From the NCBI RefSeq assembly GCF_023264855.1, contig NZ_JAHFUW010000010.1, forward strand, positions 1 through 64,000: a stretch of 64,000 nucleotides of DNA. The letters run 5' to 3'. The notes beneath the pieces are model-generated. The model ran no database searches. It was not told the origin of the DNA and saw nothing but the letters and a program-made list of their open reading frames with translations. Made by a program: the position numbers and the translations under genes. This DNA comes from Herbiconiux sp. (GTDB lineage: Bacteria > Actinomycetota > Actinomycetes > Actinomycetales > Microbacteriaceae). This document shows, piece by piece, positions 47,801 to 55,760 of this stretch (position 1 is the first letter of the stretch; every line of letters begins with the position of its first letter).

Positions 47801-48356
47801 CGAGGCAAACCATCACGACCTCGACCGCTTGCTCCCGCGTCTCGTGGCCGCGCGGGGATTCGGTGACGCCGACGACATCGCCTCGGTCCTCCACCACAGG
47901 GTGGCGCGGGCAACCGCACGGCCGGCACGCTCGGGCCGCGTACGCGAGGCACCGCGGCTGATTGCCGGACTTGTCCCGGCTGCGAGCGGTCCCATGGCCG
48001 ACGACATGCGCCAAGCACTCGACGAACGACGCGATCTGATCGAACAGCGAGCCGATGCCGTGCTCGACAGCGCCCTGAACGATGGGGCCACGTGGACGAA
48101 AGCTCTCGGCTCGCCACCTCGCCCGCAGGCGAAGCGACAGGCCTGGTTCAGAAACTCCCGCACTGTGGCCGCCTACCGCGACCGATACGGCATCACCGAC
48201 GACACTCCTCTCGGCCCCACCCCGGTGGCGACCGCGCAGAAGATCGATGCCGCCCGTGCGAAGGCGGCGCTCGACGGGGCACGTAGTGTCACAGCCGGCC
48301 AAGAAGAGGCGCTGGGGCGGCAACGTGGACGCGAGCCGTTGGGCCGTTCGTTCTGA
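44805..48356 (+). CDS. MobF family relaxase-helicase (TrwC/TraI-like)
   Basis: An ~1183-residue conjugative relaxase. The TrwC relaxase domain (first ~330 residues) has the Tyr pair in PLTRYYAEAGTPPG and the three-His metal site in DPHLHTHVVISNK (near residue 225). The RecD-like helicase has Walker A VGPAGAGKTT (near 554), Walker B LVIIDEASL (near 624), VLLVGDFAQLQSV and the C-terminal YAVTAHRAQGIT. GTG 44805 gives the usual N-terminus; GTG 44790 is an alternative. It nicks oriT and unwinds the strand for transfer. Confidence 0.93.
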   Translation: MTVSMRVMSAGDGYKYLLRTVAAADGDRSFSTPLTRYYAEAGTPPGQWLGSGVASLGSGQLAVGDRVSEAQLQLLMGMGRDPITGDPLGLAFPAYKSTSERIEARIADLAPTMSPGAMGDAVAQIQAEETERGTRRAVAGFDFTFSIPKSASVLWAVADAGTQALIGEAHHTAVAEVVAFMEREVAATRTGATAGDGAVAQVDVTGLVATAFDHFDSRAGDPHLHTHVVISNKVRTALDGKWRSLDGRPMHAAVVALSELHEAVFADHMTRTFGVKWEARDRGRDRNPAWAISGVPEELVAEFSTRARHIDTETDRLIADYVSKHGRRPAPATILKLRAQATLSTRPDKEVRSLADLTTEWRSRATAVLGQDATTWARNLTNNNSPLLLRADDVPLESIEELGTAVVEIVGEKRSTWRRWNLMAEASRQTMRWRFASMRDREAIVGMIADAAEQASLRLTPPDLATSPAAFRRVDGTSVFRPKHSTVFSSELLLAAEDRLVDRSRTLTAPAVSVGSVEKITSRPDSEGRVLSEDQADALMKIAVSGRMLDVLVGPAGAGKTTAMNALRRAWEVEHGTGSVVGLAPSAVAAQVLADDLGIQTENTAKWWQNHLVHGTSFDAGQLVIIDEASLAGTLSLDRITHLAERAGAKVLLVGDFAQLQSVDAGGAFNLVVADRDEAPELVDVHRFTNAWEKSASLALRHGRTEVIGTYLDHDRIRGGEADLMTDAAYSAWRADRDIGLASVLVAETRDQATALNTRARADLILDGTLMPGPEVELADGTMTGAGDTIITRRNDRRLRNGKDWVRNGDTWAINDVRDDGSVTIRRTGRRFGGAIVLPAAYVAEHVDLGYAVTAHRAQGITTDTAHVLVEPTTTRENFYVSMTRGKRSNHAYVVLDRADDGHAAPHPGDNPDATARSVLYGVLQHVGAELSANETITNEHEQWGSIAQIAAEYETIAAAAQRDRWATLIRDSGLTDDQASSAVDSDAFGALTAELRRAEANHHDLDRLLPRLVAARGFGDADDIASVLHHRVARATARPARSGRVREAPRLIAGLVPAASGPMADDMRQALDERRDLIEQRADAVLDSALNDGATWTKALGSPPRPQAKRQAWFRNSRTVAAYRDRYGITDDTPLGPTPVATAQKIDAARAKAALDGARSVTAGQEEALGRQRGREPLGRSF

Positions 48357-48460
48357 TCGCCGGCCCTTCCCGGTGTCGCCGCGAAGTCGTATCGTAGATG
48401 TCGAGGCGGCCTCTATATTGGCGCTGTCGCTCCTCGCGACAGTATGACCTTCCCGGCAAC

Positions 48461-48509
48461 GGGCAGTCCTTTCAGGTTCTTGTCGCCGAACCCTTGAAGA
48501 GGACTGTCC
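48461..48509 (+). promoter_or_regulatory. Hairpin covering the ribosome binding site of the next gene
   Basis: GGGCAGTCC (48461-48469) can pair with GGACTGTCC (48501-48509, one wobble), and AGGTTC (48474-48479) with GAACCCT (48488-48494). The right arm contains part of the SD AAGAGGA and ends directly before the ATG at 48510. No T-run follows, so a translation-controlling structure is likelier than a terminator. Confidence 0.45.
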
Positions 48510-48851
48510 ATGTTCCGAATCATCTGGGCCATCAGCGTCCGCACCCGGTACTTCCTGCGCCGCTACATGCCCACCAACATCCTGCTCGACGCCATCCGCA
48601 CCAGACGCGGCCTGCGATGGGGAGTCCCAGCGATGGCGCTGGCGATCCCGTACCTGTACGCCGCGAGCATCAGCGCACAGCTCGCTGAAGGTGGCGGTCC
48701 CGGGTGGCTGCACCTCTTCGTGATGCTGTTCATCTGGAACGCGCTGAAGTTCGCCTTCATCGGGCCCATCAGCCTCGCCCTGCTGATTCGTGTTCGCCTC
48801 AAGGAGGACTCACGCTCACATCGTGCCGTGGATGTCGGCGCGGCTCAGTAG
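48510..48851 (+). CDS. Small membrane protein of the conjugation region
   Basis: A 113-residue protein with a basic N-terminus (WAISVRTRYFLRRYMPTNIL) and two to three membrane segments (WGVPAMALAIPYLYAASI, LHLFVMLFIWNALKFAF, IGPISLALLIRV). Such proteins regularly follow the MobF relaxase on actinobacterial elements and are sometimes labelled sulfate permease without good reason. The SD AAGAGGA is 6 nt upstream. The role in transfer is unknown. Confidence 0.78.
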   Translation: MFRIIWAISVRTRYFLRRYMPTNILLDAIRTRRGLRWGVPAMALAIPYLYAASISAQLAEGGGPGWLHLFVMLFIWNALKFAFIGPISLALLIRVRLKEDSRSHRAVDVGAAQ

Positions 48852-48914
48852 CCTAATGACCGCCACCGGTAGGATTGGCGAAGGATGTCAGCACTCAACT
48901 GAGGGAGGCGAGAG

Positions 48915-49871
48915 ATGGCGCGCGCCGACCTGCTTCTTGACCTCGTTGAGGCCGAGCGTCACGGGGACCGTGATCGGTTCCGCACCCTCGTAGAAGCGGT
49001 GATCGCCGAAGAGCGTGCCAACCAGCACCACCTCGTGGCGGACCGTCTCTCTGAGCTGATTACCACGACCGGGCAAGGGCTTGTCCGCGATGATCGCGCC
49101 ACCGCGATTCGAGACCTGGTTCACGAAATCGTCCCCAGTCGTCGCCTCGATGACCTTGAACTCGCCCCCGTTCCACGGCGGGTCGTCACAGAACTGATTG
49201 AGGAGCAGAAGCGCGCTGAGCTGCTCCGCAGCTACGGGATCGAACCTCGCAACCGGCTCCTACTGTCCGGCCCCCCGGGCAACGGTAAGACCAGTGTCGC
49301 GGAGGCGATTGCTTCCGAACTGATGCTCCCCTTCTACGTGATTCGTTACGAAGGCGTCATGTCCAGCTTCCTCGGCGAGACAGCCGCCAGGCTCGACAAC
49401 GCCTTCGAGTTCGCGCGCACGCGACGATGCGTATTGTTCTTCGACGAACTCGACACCATCGCGAAGGAGCGGTCAGATCAGCACGAGACGGGCGAGATCA
49501 AGCGCGTCGTGTCCACCCTGCTGCTCCAGATCGACCGGCTCCCTGCGCACGTACTCTTCGTCGGCGCGACCAACCACAGCGAACTACTCGACCGCGCCGC
49601 ATGGAGGCGCTTCCAGATTCGGGCCGAACTCGAACCCCCGAGCCGCTCCGAAGCAACGCGGTTCCTAGAACGGCTCGCCGCACGGCTCGGCGGTGACCTC
49701 GGCTTCGCTCCACGCACATTGGCAGACAAACTCGCTGGCGCCAGCTACTCCGAACTGGAAGAGTTTGCTCTCGACGTGCGCCGCCGAGCGGTGCTGGAAC
49801 TGCCGGACAGCAACCTACGGCGGATTGTGCAAGAACGTCTTGAGCACAGGCGCGGTCAGGCCACTGCGTGA
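48915..49871 (+). CDS. ietA: AAA+ ATPase, IetA-like component of an IetAS defence system
   Basis: A 318-residue AAA+ ATPase. The helical N-terminus is followed by Walker A GPPGNGKT (119-126), Walker B VLFFDELD (173-180), sensor 1 in FVGATNHSELLD and an Arg-finger-like RAAWRRFQIR. It overlaps the subtilase gene by 4 nt. An AAA+ ATPase translationally coupled to a large S8 protease is the IetAS anti-phage system layout. The SD GGGAGG lies ~8 nt upstream. Confidence 0.82.
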   Translation: MARADLLLDLVEAERHGDRDRFRTLVEAVIAEERANQHHLVADRLSELITTTGQGLVRDDRATAIRDLVHEIVPSRRLDDLELAPVPRRVVTELIEEQKRAELLRSYGIEPRNRLLLSGPPGNGKTSVAEAIASELMLPFYVIRYEGVMSSFLGETAARLDNAFEFARTRRCVLFFDELDTIAKERSDQHETGEIKRVVSTLLLQIDRLPAHVLFVGATNHSELLDRAAWRRFQIRAELEPPSRSEATRFLERLAARLGGDLGFAPRTLADKLAGASYSELEEFALDVRRRAVLELPDSNLRRIVQERLEHRRGQATA

Positions 49872-52480
49872 CCGCGGAGCGCCGACCGCTCCTGGCATTC
49901 GGTCCGCCAGTCGTCGCCGAACGGCCCACGCAGACTCCGCGAGACATGCCGCGCCTATCCAAACCCAGTGCGGGCAGGCAGGGAGAGCGGTTAGCGCCTC
50001 AATTCGGTGACCTGACCGCAGCGTTCGACGCCGAGCGGGTGCGTCTCTCCGCGGAAACCCCCGACGAAGTCGATCCGGCGCTGGTGGTTGTTTTCGACCT
50101 CGCAGGCAGCATCAAGGACTTCCGCAACGCGATCGACCAGATCGACGGCCTTGAGTTCCTGTCGGAGTTGCTGGGGGACCAATCCGATCCAGACGACGAC
50201 TTCTACATGGCCGAACGGGAAGCTGGGCGCACGGACAAACCCATCACGCACTCCCTCTACCTCGTGATGTCGAACGCCAAGGCGATCGAAGAACTCTTGA
50301 GATTGTTCACCCTGTGGCAAGAGGATCCATCGGCCTCATTCGTGCACGGCCTTGGCAAGTTCAAGTCGGCGTTCCAACAGTTGACCGCGATCCGACGATG
50401 GGGCCCAGAGGACCGCATCCGTGAGACAGGGCTACGCGAGCAGTGGCAGGAAACCCTCGACCTCGTCGGACAGTCCGTCAGCACGGTCACGGTCGAAATC
50501 GAACTCTGGTACCGACGCGACGCGGTGCAGCGCGTCAGCGCCCAGACCCACATTGAACAAACCATCACTGCCAGCGGTGGACGGGTTATCGACCAATCGC
50601 AGATCGGCGACATCGGCTATCACGCAGTGCTCGCGGAACTTCCTATCCAACAAGTTCATTCCGTACTCAACAATGGCGCGGAATCCATCCGACTGCTCAC
50701 AACCGACGAGGTCATGTTCGTCAGCCCGTTCACGCCCATGAGTGTCGCGCCACCTACCCTCGAACCCGTCGCCGAAGTTCGACTCCCACCCGGAGATCGA
50801 GTGGACGGCCTACCACGCATCGCACTCCTTGACGGGCTTCCGTTTCCGAACCACGACGCCCTCGCAGGCCGGCTAGTGGTCGATGACCCTGACGGCCTTG
50901 CTGAGCGCTACCCGCTGTCATCACGCAACCACGGCACTGCGATGGCGTCACTCATCGTGCAAGGCGACCTCTCCATCGGCGGCGAACCGCTGGACCGCCC
51001 CTTGTACGTGCGACCCATCATGCGGCCCCACGAGTTTGCCGCAGGGTACGAGCAGATCCTCCCCAACAGACTCCTCACCGACCTCCTACACCAGGCCATC
51101 AAGCGCATTGTCGAGGGCGAAGGGGGAAGGGCAGCAGTCGCACCCAGCGTCCGAATCGTCAACCTCTCCATTGGTGCCCAAGCGAGAGCCCTCGTGAGAA
51201 GGATGAGCCCCGTCGGACGTCTGCTCGACTGGCTCGCCCACTCCTACAACCTGCTTTTCATCGTCAGCGCAGGCAACCACAGCGACCCGATTATCATCCC
51301 CGCCGCGGCCCTTACGGATTCCGACGCCGCGCGGTCAGCGGCAACCCGTTCCGTCTACGACGCCGCGCTCCTGCGGGGCATCTTGCCCCCGGGCGACGCA
51401 CTCAACGCACTCACCATTGGCGCTACTCACGAAGACGGACTCGGAGACATCGACGTGCCCGACACCGTCTGGGACATCACCCACCCACGCGCGCCGGCTC
51501 ACTACGGTGCGACAGGTCCCGGTGTCGATCGATCCGTCAAGCCGGACCTCCACCACACCGGCGGAAGGGCGCTCTACACCCGCCCGATCACCACGCCCGG
51601 TGACGAAACAGTCACCATCGAGCCGGCCCATACAGCAATCGCGGGCCCCGGCCTCCAAGTAGCCGCTCCCGGACGAGCGGGCGCGACCAATAACACCGTG
51701 TTTACGGTCGGCACCAGCAACGCCACCGCATTGGTGACGCGCGAGGCGAGTCGCCTGTTCGACATCCTGGAAGCAGGCGCACCCGATGCTCAGGACGCAG
51801 CATTGCCCGATCCGCAATACCACCCACTGCTCGTACGCGCCCTCCTTACCCACGCAAGCAACTGGGGCGACTGGGAACCGAGACTTCGCCGCGAACTTGG
51901 ACTCAGCAATCAGCAGGCCCGCCGGAGCCTGACAGCGCTTCTCGGATATGGGCGGCTCGACGCCAGCCGGCTCGGAACCGCCGCAACAAACAGAGCTGTA
52001 CTCGTTGGCGGAGGACTGATCGCGCGGAACCAGCGCCACACGTACGACTTGCCGCTGCCGCGGTCTCTTCGCGCGCGAGCGGAGTGGCACCGCTTCACGA
52101 TCACCCTCGCATACATGGTTCCGACCGTGGGTCAGCTCACAAGGTATCGAGGTGCCAAGGTCTACTTCGCGACACCCGATACCAGCCTCGCCGGCGGAGA
52201 CCGAACGGACGCTGAGCACAACGCGGTTAGGCGGGGGAGTCTCCAGCACGAGATCGTCCAAGGGACTCGAACGATGGTCTTCGGCGACGGAGACGCGTTC
52301 CCCATCCACGTCGAATGCATGGACGATGCCCAACGGCTCCGTGCAGGCAAGACCGTCCGGTACGCGCTCGTGGTCTCCGTTGAAACGGCCGAGGAAACTT
52401 CCACGACCATCCACGATGAGGTTCGCGCGCAGCTCCGGCAGCAGATTCGCGAGCGTGCCCGCGGGCGTGTGCAAAGTTGA
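49868..52480 (+). CDS. ietS: Subtilisin-like serine protease, IetS-like component
   Basis: An 870-residue S8 family protease. The triad is visible: Asp322 in ALLDGLPFPNHDA, His355 in SRNHGTAMASLI and Ser617 in TVGTSNATALVTREASRL. An N-terminal region of ~310 residues and a C-terminal beta-rich region flank the catalytic domain. No signal peptide is present, so it acts in the cytoplasm, as expected for IetS. GTG 49868 overlaps ietA. In the known system the ATPase and protease act together against phage; the substrate is not known. Confidence 0.84.
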   Translation: MTAERRPLLAFGPPVVAERPTQTPRDMPRLSKPSAGRQGERLAPQFGDLTAAFDAERVRLSAETPDEVDPALVVVFDLAGSIKDFRNAIDQIDGLEFLSELLGDQSDPDDDFYMAEREAGRTDKPITHSLYLVMSNAKAIEELLRLFTLWQEDPSASFVHGLGKFKSAFQQLTAIRRWGPEDRIRETGLREQWQETLDLVGQSVSTVTVEIELWYRRDAVQRVSAQTHIEQTITASGGRVIDQSQIGDIGYHAVLAELPIQQVHSVLNNGAESIRLLTTDEVMFVSPFTPMSVAPPTLEPVAEVRLPPGDRVDGLPRIALLDGLPFPNHDALAGRLVVDDPDGLAERYPLSSRNHGTAMASLIVQGDLSIGGEPLDRPLYVRPIMRPHEFAAGYEQILPNRLLTDLLHQAIKRIVEGEGGRAAVAPSVRIVNLSIGAQARALVRRMSPVGRLLDWLAHSYNLLFIVSAGNHSDPIIIPAAALTDSDAARSAATRSVYDAALLRGILPPGDALNALTIGATHEDGLGDIDVPDTVWDITHPRAPAHYGATGPGVDRSVKPDLHHTGGRALYTRPITTPGDETVTIEPAHTAIAGPGLQVAAPGRAGATNNTVFTVGTSNATALVTREASRLFDILEAGAPDAQDAALPDPQYHPLLVRALLTHASNWGDWEPRLRRELGLSNQQARRSLTALLGYGRLDASRLGTAATNRAVLVGGGLIARNQRHTYDLPLPRSLRARAEWHRFTITLAYMVPTVGQLTRYRGAKVYFATPDTSLAGGDRTDAEHNAVRRGSLQHEIVQGTRTMVFGDGDAFPIHVECMDDAQRLRAGKTVRYALVVSVETAEETSTTIHDEVRAQLRQQIRERARGRVQS

Positions 52481-54198
52481 CCCGGGAGACGGACCACGAT
52501 TCCGGCGGCAGGAGTGCCGTGTCAGCGTACGAAGAGTGGTACCAGCGGGTTCTTGCCAGCCACAGCGAATCTGCGGATCTTCGTGTCGCCTCACAGAGAG
52601 TGTTGTCCATCGCGGGGGAGATCGACGGCTCACCACTCGTTGGCGACGAAAAGGCTGCGCTGAGATACGTTTGCTCGTCACTCGTCATCAACGCGGGGGC
52701 CGACCTTGCCGATGTCGGGCTCCTCACCGAAGGCCAAGAGCTTGCGTCACGCGCGCGCAGCGACACTACTCCCGAGCAGCCGCTGCACTTTCAGTGCATG
52801 TACAACGTCGCTAACGCAATCGTCACAGCATCTGACCTCGGCTTGCCCACGCAGGCAACCTCCGAAGAACGAGCGAGCGACCTTGCGGAAAATCGTCGCG
52901 CCAACCGAGTAGAGCTTCGCCGTGCGAGGCAAATGTTTCTCACCGTCGGATCTTCGCCGTACGCAGATCCACACACGCGGTCGGCTGCATACTGCAATCT
53001 TGCGAACTGTCTCGACCACTCCGGGCGATGGGCTGAAGCCTACGACTTCTACCTACATGCGCTCGAAGCCGATCCATCGAACGGCAACGCCGCAGGAAAT
53101 CTTGCCCAGCTCCTCATGAACAGAGTCCAATCAGGAGTCGGACAGACCGGTCACATCGCAGCAGTCTTCGACAAGTACGTGAAGATGGCCCAGTCCCTGC
53201 GCGACGGCACCATCAGCTTCGCCGGCGCGGACACGGCCAACCGATGGGATGGACTCGAGCCCACCGAAAGCCCAGGACACCTTTCGCACGGCTTGGATGG
53301 CGTCGAGGACGAGTACCTCAAATGGATCGCCGCGTACAGACTCGCCCTGTCACCGGCCGTTGAAGGACTCGGCACCGAGGACCCACACTGGGACAGCGCC
53401 TCGATCGAAGTTTTATACGGCGGTTCTCCAGAGGAAATGTCTCCGCCGATTCTCGCCGAGATGAATGTCTTGAAATCTGACTTCCTCGTCTCGCGTCAGT
53501 TGGCGTACGAGGGGTATGTGCAAGTCGCCGAAGGCCCGGAGCAGAAGGATGACGACTCCGGATACTACGTTGAGACGCTCGACTATTCGCTCTACGGCCT
53601 TCAATATTCGAAGCTCCTTCTCGCTCAACGATCCGCCCTCGACGTTCTGGATAAAACAGCCGTCGTCGCCAACGATCACTTCGAGGTGGGAGACGAGGCG
53701 CGTCGAGTTTCCTTCCGGAAGTTCTGGGCAACCAAGGACGGCACTGTGCGGCCTGAGCTGGTGAAGGCCCCACGACACGCATTGCCCCCGTACGCGCTTT
53801 CCGAACTTGCATACGACATGGAAGATGCAGGCATGTATGCCCCCTCGCAGGCTCTTCGCAACGCCGGCACCCATCGAATCGTCCATGCGGCATTCCTAGA
53901 CCCGACGGGTGTGACGGTTGACGCCCGCAGCCGGGTTGATCTCTTCGAACTCGTTGACTCAACGATGCTCGCACTCCAAGTAACTCGGTCCGCTTACCTC
54001 TACCTCATCGACCTTGTCGCGAGCTGGAACCACCCCGCCGATCATCCTGGTACGTACATGCCCTTCCCCTCCTTCGAGTACATGCAGTTCCCCGAAGACC
54101 CCGAACAAGATCCGCAGGCCGACGCGCACGAATCCAGGGAATCAGCTGGGGCACAACCAGGCCCGGACACTGACAGAGATGCAGGACCGGACTCGTAG
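52477..54198 (+). CDS. TPR protein with LA2681-like HEPN domain, coupled to IetAS
   Basis: A 573-residue protein. TPR-like helices cover ~100-250 (SAAYCNLANCLDHSGRWAEA, then YDFYLHALEADPSNGNAAGN). The C-terminal ~200 residues resemble the LA2681-like HEPN family, with the RX4H motif in LRNAGTHRIVH (near residue 465) as the expected RNase site. It starts at TTG 52477 overlapping the ietS stop by 4 nt (GTG 52519 is an alternative), so the three genes form one unit. It could be an RNase effector triggered by the protease, which is inference. Confidence 0.75.
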   Translation: MTRETDHDSGGRSAVSAYEEWYQRVLASHSESADLRVASQRVLSIAGEIDGSPLVGDEKAALRYVCSSLVINAGADLADVGLLTEGQELASRARSDTTPEQPLHFQCMYNVANAIVTASDLGLPTQATSEERASDLAENRRANRVELRRARQMFLTVGSSPYADPHTRSAAYCNLANCLDHSGRWAEAYDFYLHALEADPSNGNAAGNLAQLLMNRVQSGVGQTGHIAAVFDKYVKMAQSLRDGTISFAGADTANRWDGLEPTESPGHLSHGLDGVEDEYLKWIAAYRLALSPAVEGLGTEDPHWDSASIEVLYGGSPEEMSPPILAEMNVLKSDFLVSRQLAYEGYVQVAEGPEQKDDDSGYYVETLDYSLYGLQYSKLLLAQRSALDVLDKTAVVANDHFEVGDEARRVSFRKFWATKDGTVRPELVKAPRHALPPYALSELAYDMEDAGMYAPSQALRNAGTHRIVHAAFLDPTGVTVDARSRVDLFELVDSTMLALQVTRSAYLYLIDLVASWNHPADHPGTYMPFPSFEYMQFPEDPEQDPQADAHESRESAGAQPGPDTDRDAGPDS

Positions 54199-54545
54199 GT
54201 GCACCCGACTCGGCGAGCCAGCGTACGGAGCACGCTAGGACAGGTCGCCCACGTTGATAGATCGCTCGGCACGCAGAATCGCTTCCAGCACCACATTCGG
54301 ATTACACCGGTGCCCGGGCTCAAAGAGATGCTGGCGCAGACCGACCTACGTGCCCGAGCGGATGCCGACACGACGGTCGCGCGTCCACGCTTCGCCGAGG
54401 CGACCTGACCGCGGTGCGATATCCGCGGCACTCGTCTATGCCTGCTTCCCCCTGCTGGAGCCCGCCCCGTACAAGATGCGGTCAAATCATGCTCGTACGG
54501 CGGGGTCAGATCGGATTGGCTCGATGTGCGGAGCATCATGGGAAT
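54199..54545. other. Gap with no supportable gene
   Basis: These 347 bp between the TPR-HEPN and DUF4238 genes contain only overlapping short open frames without recognisable products. The GC-rich, codon-like bias suggests it may be decayed coding sequence. A partial inverted repeat (CCCCGTAC ... GTACGGCGGGG) lies near 54465-54505. Confidence 0.4.
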
Positions 54546-55556
54546 GTGAGTCCTCGCCACCACCTCGTTCCGCAGTTCTACCTGCGAAACTTCGCCGATA
54601 GCAACCAGCAACTGGCACTGGTCGATCGCGACCGACCAGACCGCGTCGTACGAAGCGCTGTTCGGAAAGCCTGCGCCGAAGTCGGCTTCTACCGGATTGA
54701 GACCGAGGTCCTTGCTCGCGACGAAGATCGTGCCGGCCACGACCCAGAGTCGATCGAGCACCACCTGAGCCAGTTCGAACAGGCCGCGGCTCCCGCCGTG
54801 TACAAGCTGCTCCGTACAGGCTGGGCCGACTTCACCACGGAGGACTGGTACCACCTGATCAATCACATCGCTCTCCAGACCATCCGCGGACATCGGTGGC
54901 GTGAGGACTTCAACGCGATGGCCACCCACCACATGCGGCTACAACTCGGAGAAACAGTCACAGACGACAGCGTCCGGACCTGGCTTCACGCGAACGGCCG
55001 CCCCGCCTCCGCGGATGACGTGGGCATCTTCAAGGCTGAGATGCTCGGCCCGTCCGGGCCCAAGTTGGTGGCACCCGACGCTGTGATGATCCAAGAGGGC
55101 ATCAAGCTCGCTTTGGGCGAACTCGGAGAACGTCTGGCCCACCAGATGACTTGGTCACTGATCCTGAGCGACACCGAGCCCGTCCTCACCTCAGATGAAC
55201 CAGTGTGCTGGTGGTCACCAGGTGATGCGCCAGTTGGCTATCTGACGGCAAGCATCGTGTGGCTTCCTTTGAGTCCGCGCGTGATACTCCAGTTGCGTGA
55301 CCGCGAGGCTGAGCATGAGGAGTTGGGCCTTCCTCCGTGTTCCACTCCCGCTGGCCGCGATGAACTCGTCCGCCTAGTCAATAGTCAGATCGCGAACCAA
55401 GCACACCGATGGGTCGTCCATCACCCAGACGACCGTCCGCTCGACGGCCTCCAGATAGCGCTGCGAACAACGTGGGGCGACCAGTTCATCAGCGCTAAGA
55501 AGGACGGAAGCACGAGTCATGAGCTTTGGGTCCACCGACGGTTACCCGCGCAATAA
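54546..55556 (+). CDS. DUF4238 family protein
   Basis: A 336-residue protein that opens with the DUF4238 signature RHHLVPQFYLRNFADSNQQL. Later conserved blocks are AEVGFYRIET, a helical middle (EDWYHLINHIALQTIRGHRW) and SLILSDTEPVLTSDEPVCWW. The biochemical role of the family is unknown. GTG 54546 starts just before the signature; a longer ATG frame upstream looks non-coding. It stands between two HEPN-bearing units in the island. Confidence 0.8.
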   Translation: MSPRHHLVPQFYLRNFADSNQQLALVDRDRPDRVVRSAVRKACAEVGFYRIETEVLARDEDRAGHDPESIEHHLSQFEQAAAPAVYKLLRTGWADFTTEDWYHLINHIALQTIRGHRWREDFNAMATHHMRLQLGETVTDDSVRTWLHANGRPASADDVGIFKAEMLGPSGPKLVAPDAVMIQEGIKLALGELGERLAHQMTWSLILSDTEPVLTSDEPVCWWSPGDAPVGYLTASIVWLPLSPRVILQLRDREAEHEELGLPPCSTPAGRDELVRLVNSQIANQAHRWVVHHPDDRPLDGLQIALRTTWGDQFISAKKDGSTSHELWVHRRLPAQ

Positions 55557-55559
55557 ATG

Positions 55560-55575
55560 ATCATGTCGACATGAT
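55560..55575. promoter_or_regulatory. 16-bp perfect palindrome, candidate operator
   Basis: ATCATGTCGACATGAT lies 4 nt after the DUF4238 stop and about 185 nt upstream of the DUF4209 gene, in the only gap before that pair. A perfect palindrome this long with relatively high AT for the region fits a dimeric regulator site; the regulator is unknown. Confidence 0.45.
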
Positions 55576-55760
55576 TGTGTCGGCCGCCGCGACAATACGG
55601 GAGGCGCATTGTCTGATCGAGATACGCTGGCTGACCAGGAACTGATGACCGCCCCGAAATCACGTTCATGTGCAGAGATCCCAGACACGGCGTCCGAGAC
55701 TGCGTCTCGACGCGCGCGGTACAACCACGCAAAGACGCACCTCTCCGCCAAGATGGGCAG

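Noticed and set aside
48357..48509. The inverted repeat after the relaxase as a transcription terminator
   Set aside because: No T-run follows and the right arm ends at the next start codon, so a translational role is more likely.
53000..53110. The TPR region of the HEPN protein as a separate gene
   Set aside because: The reading frame is continuous from 52477 to 54198 with no internal SD or start that would suggest two proteins.
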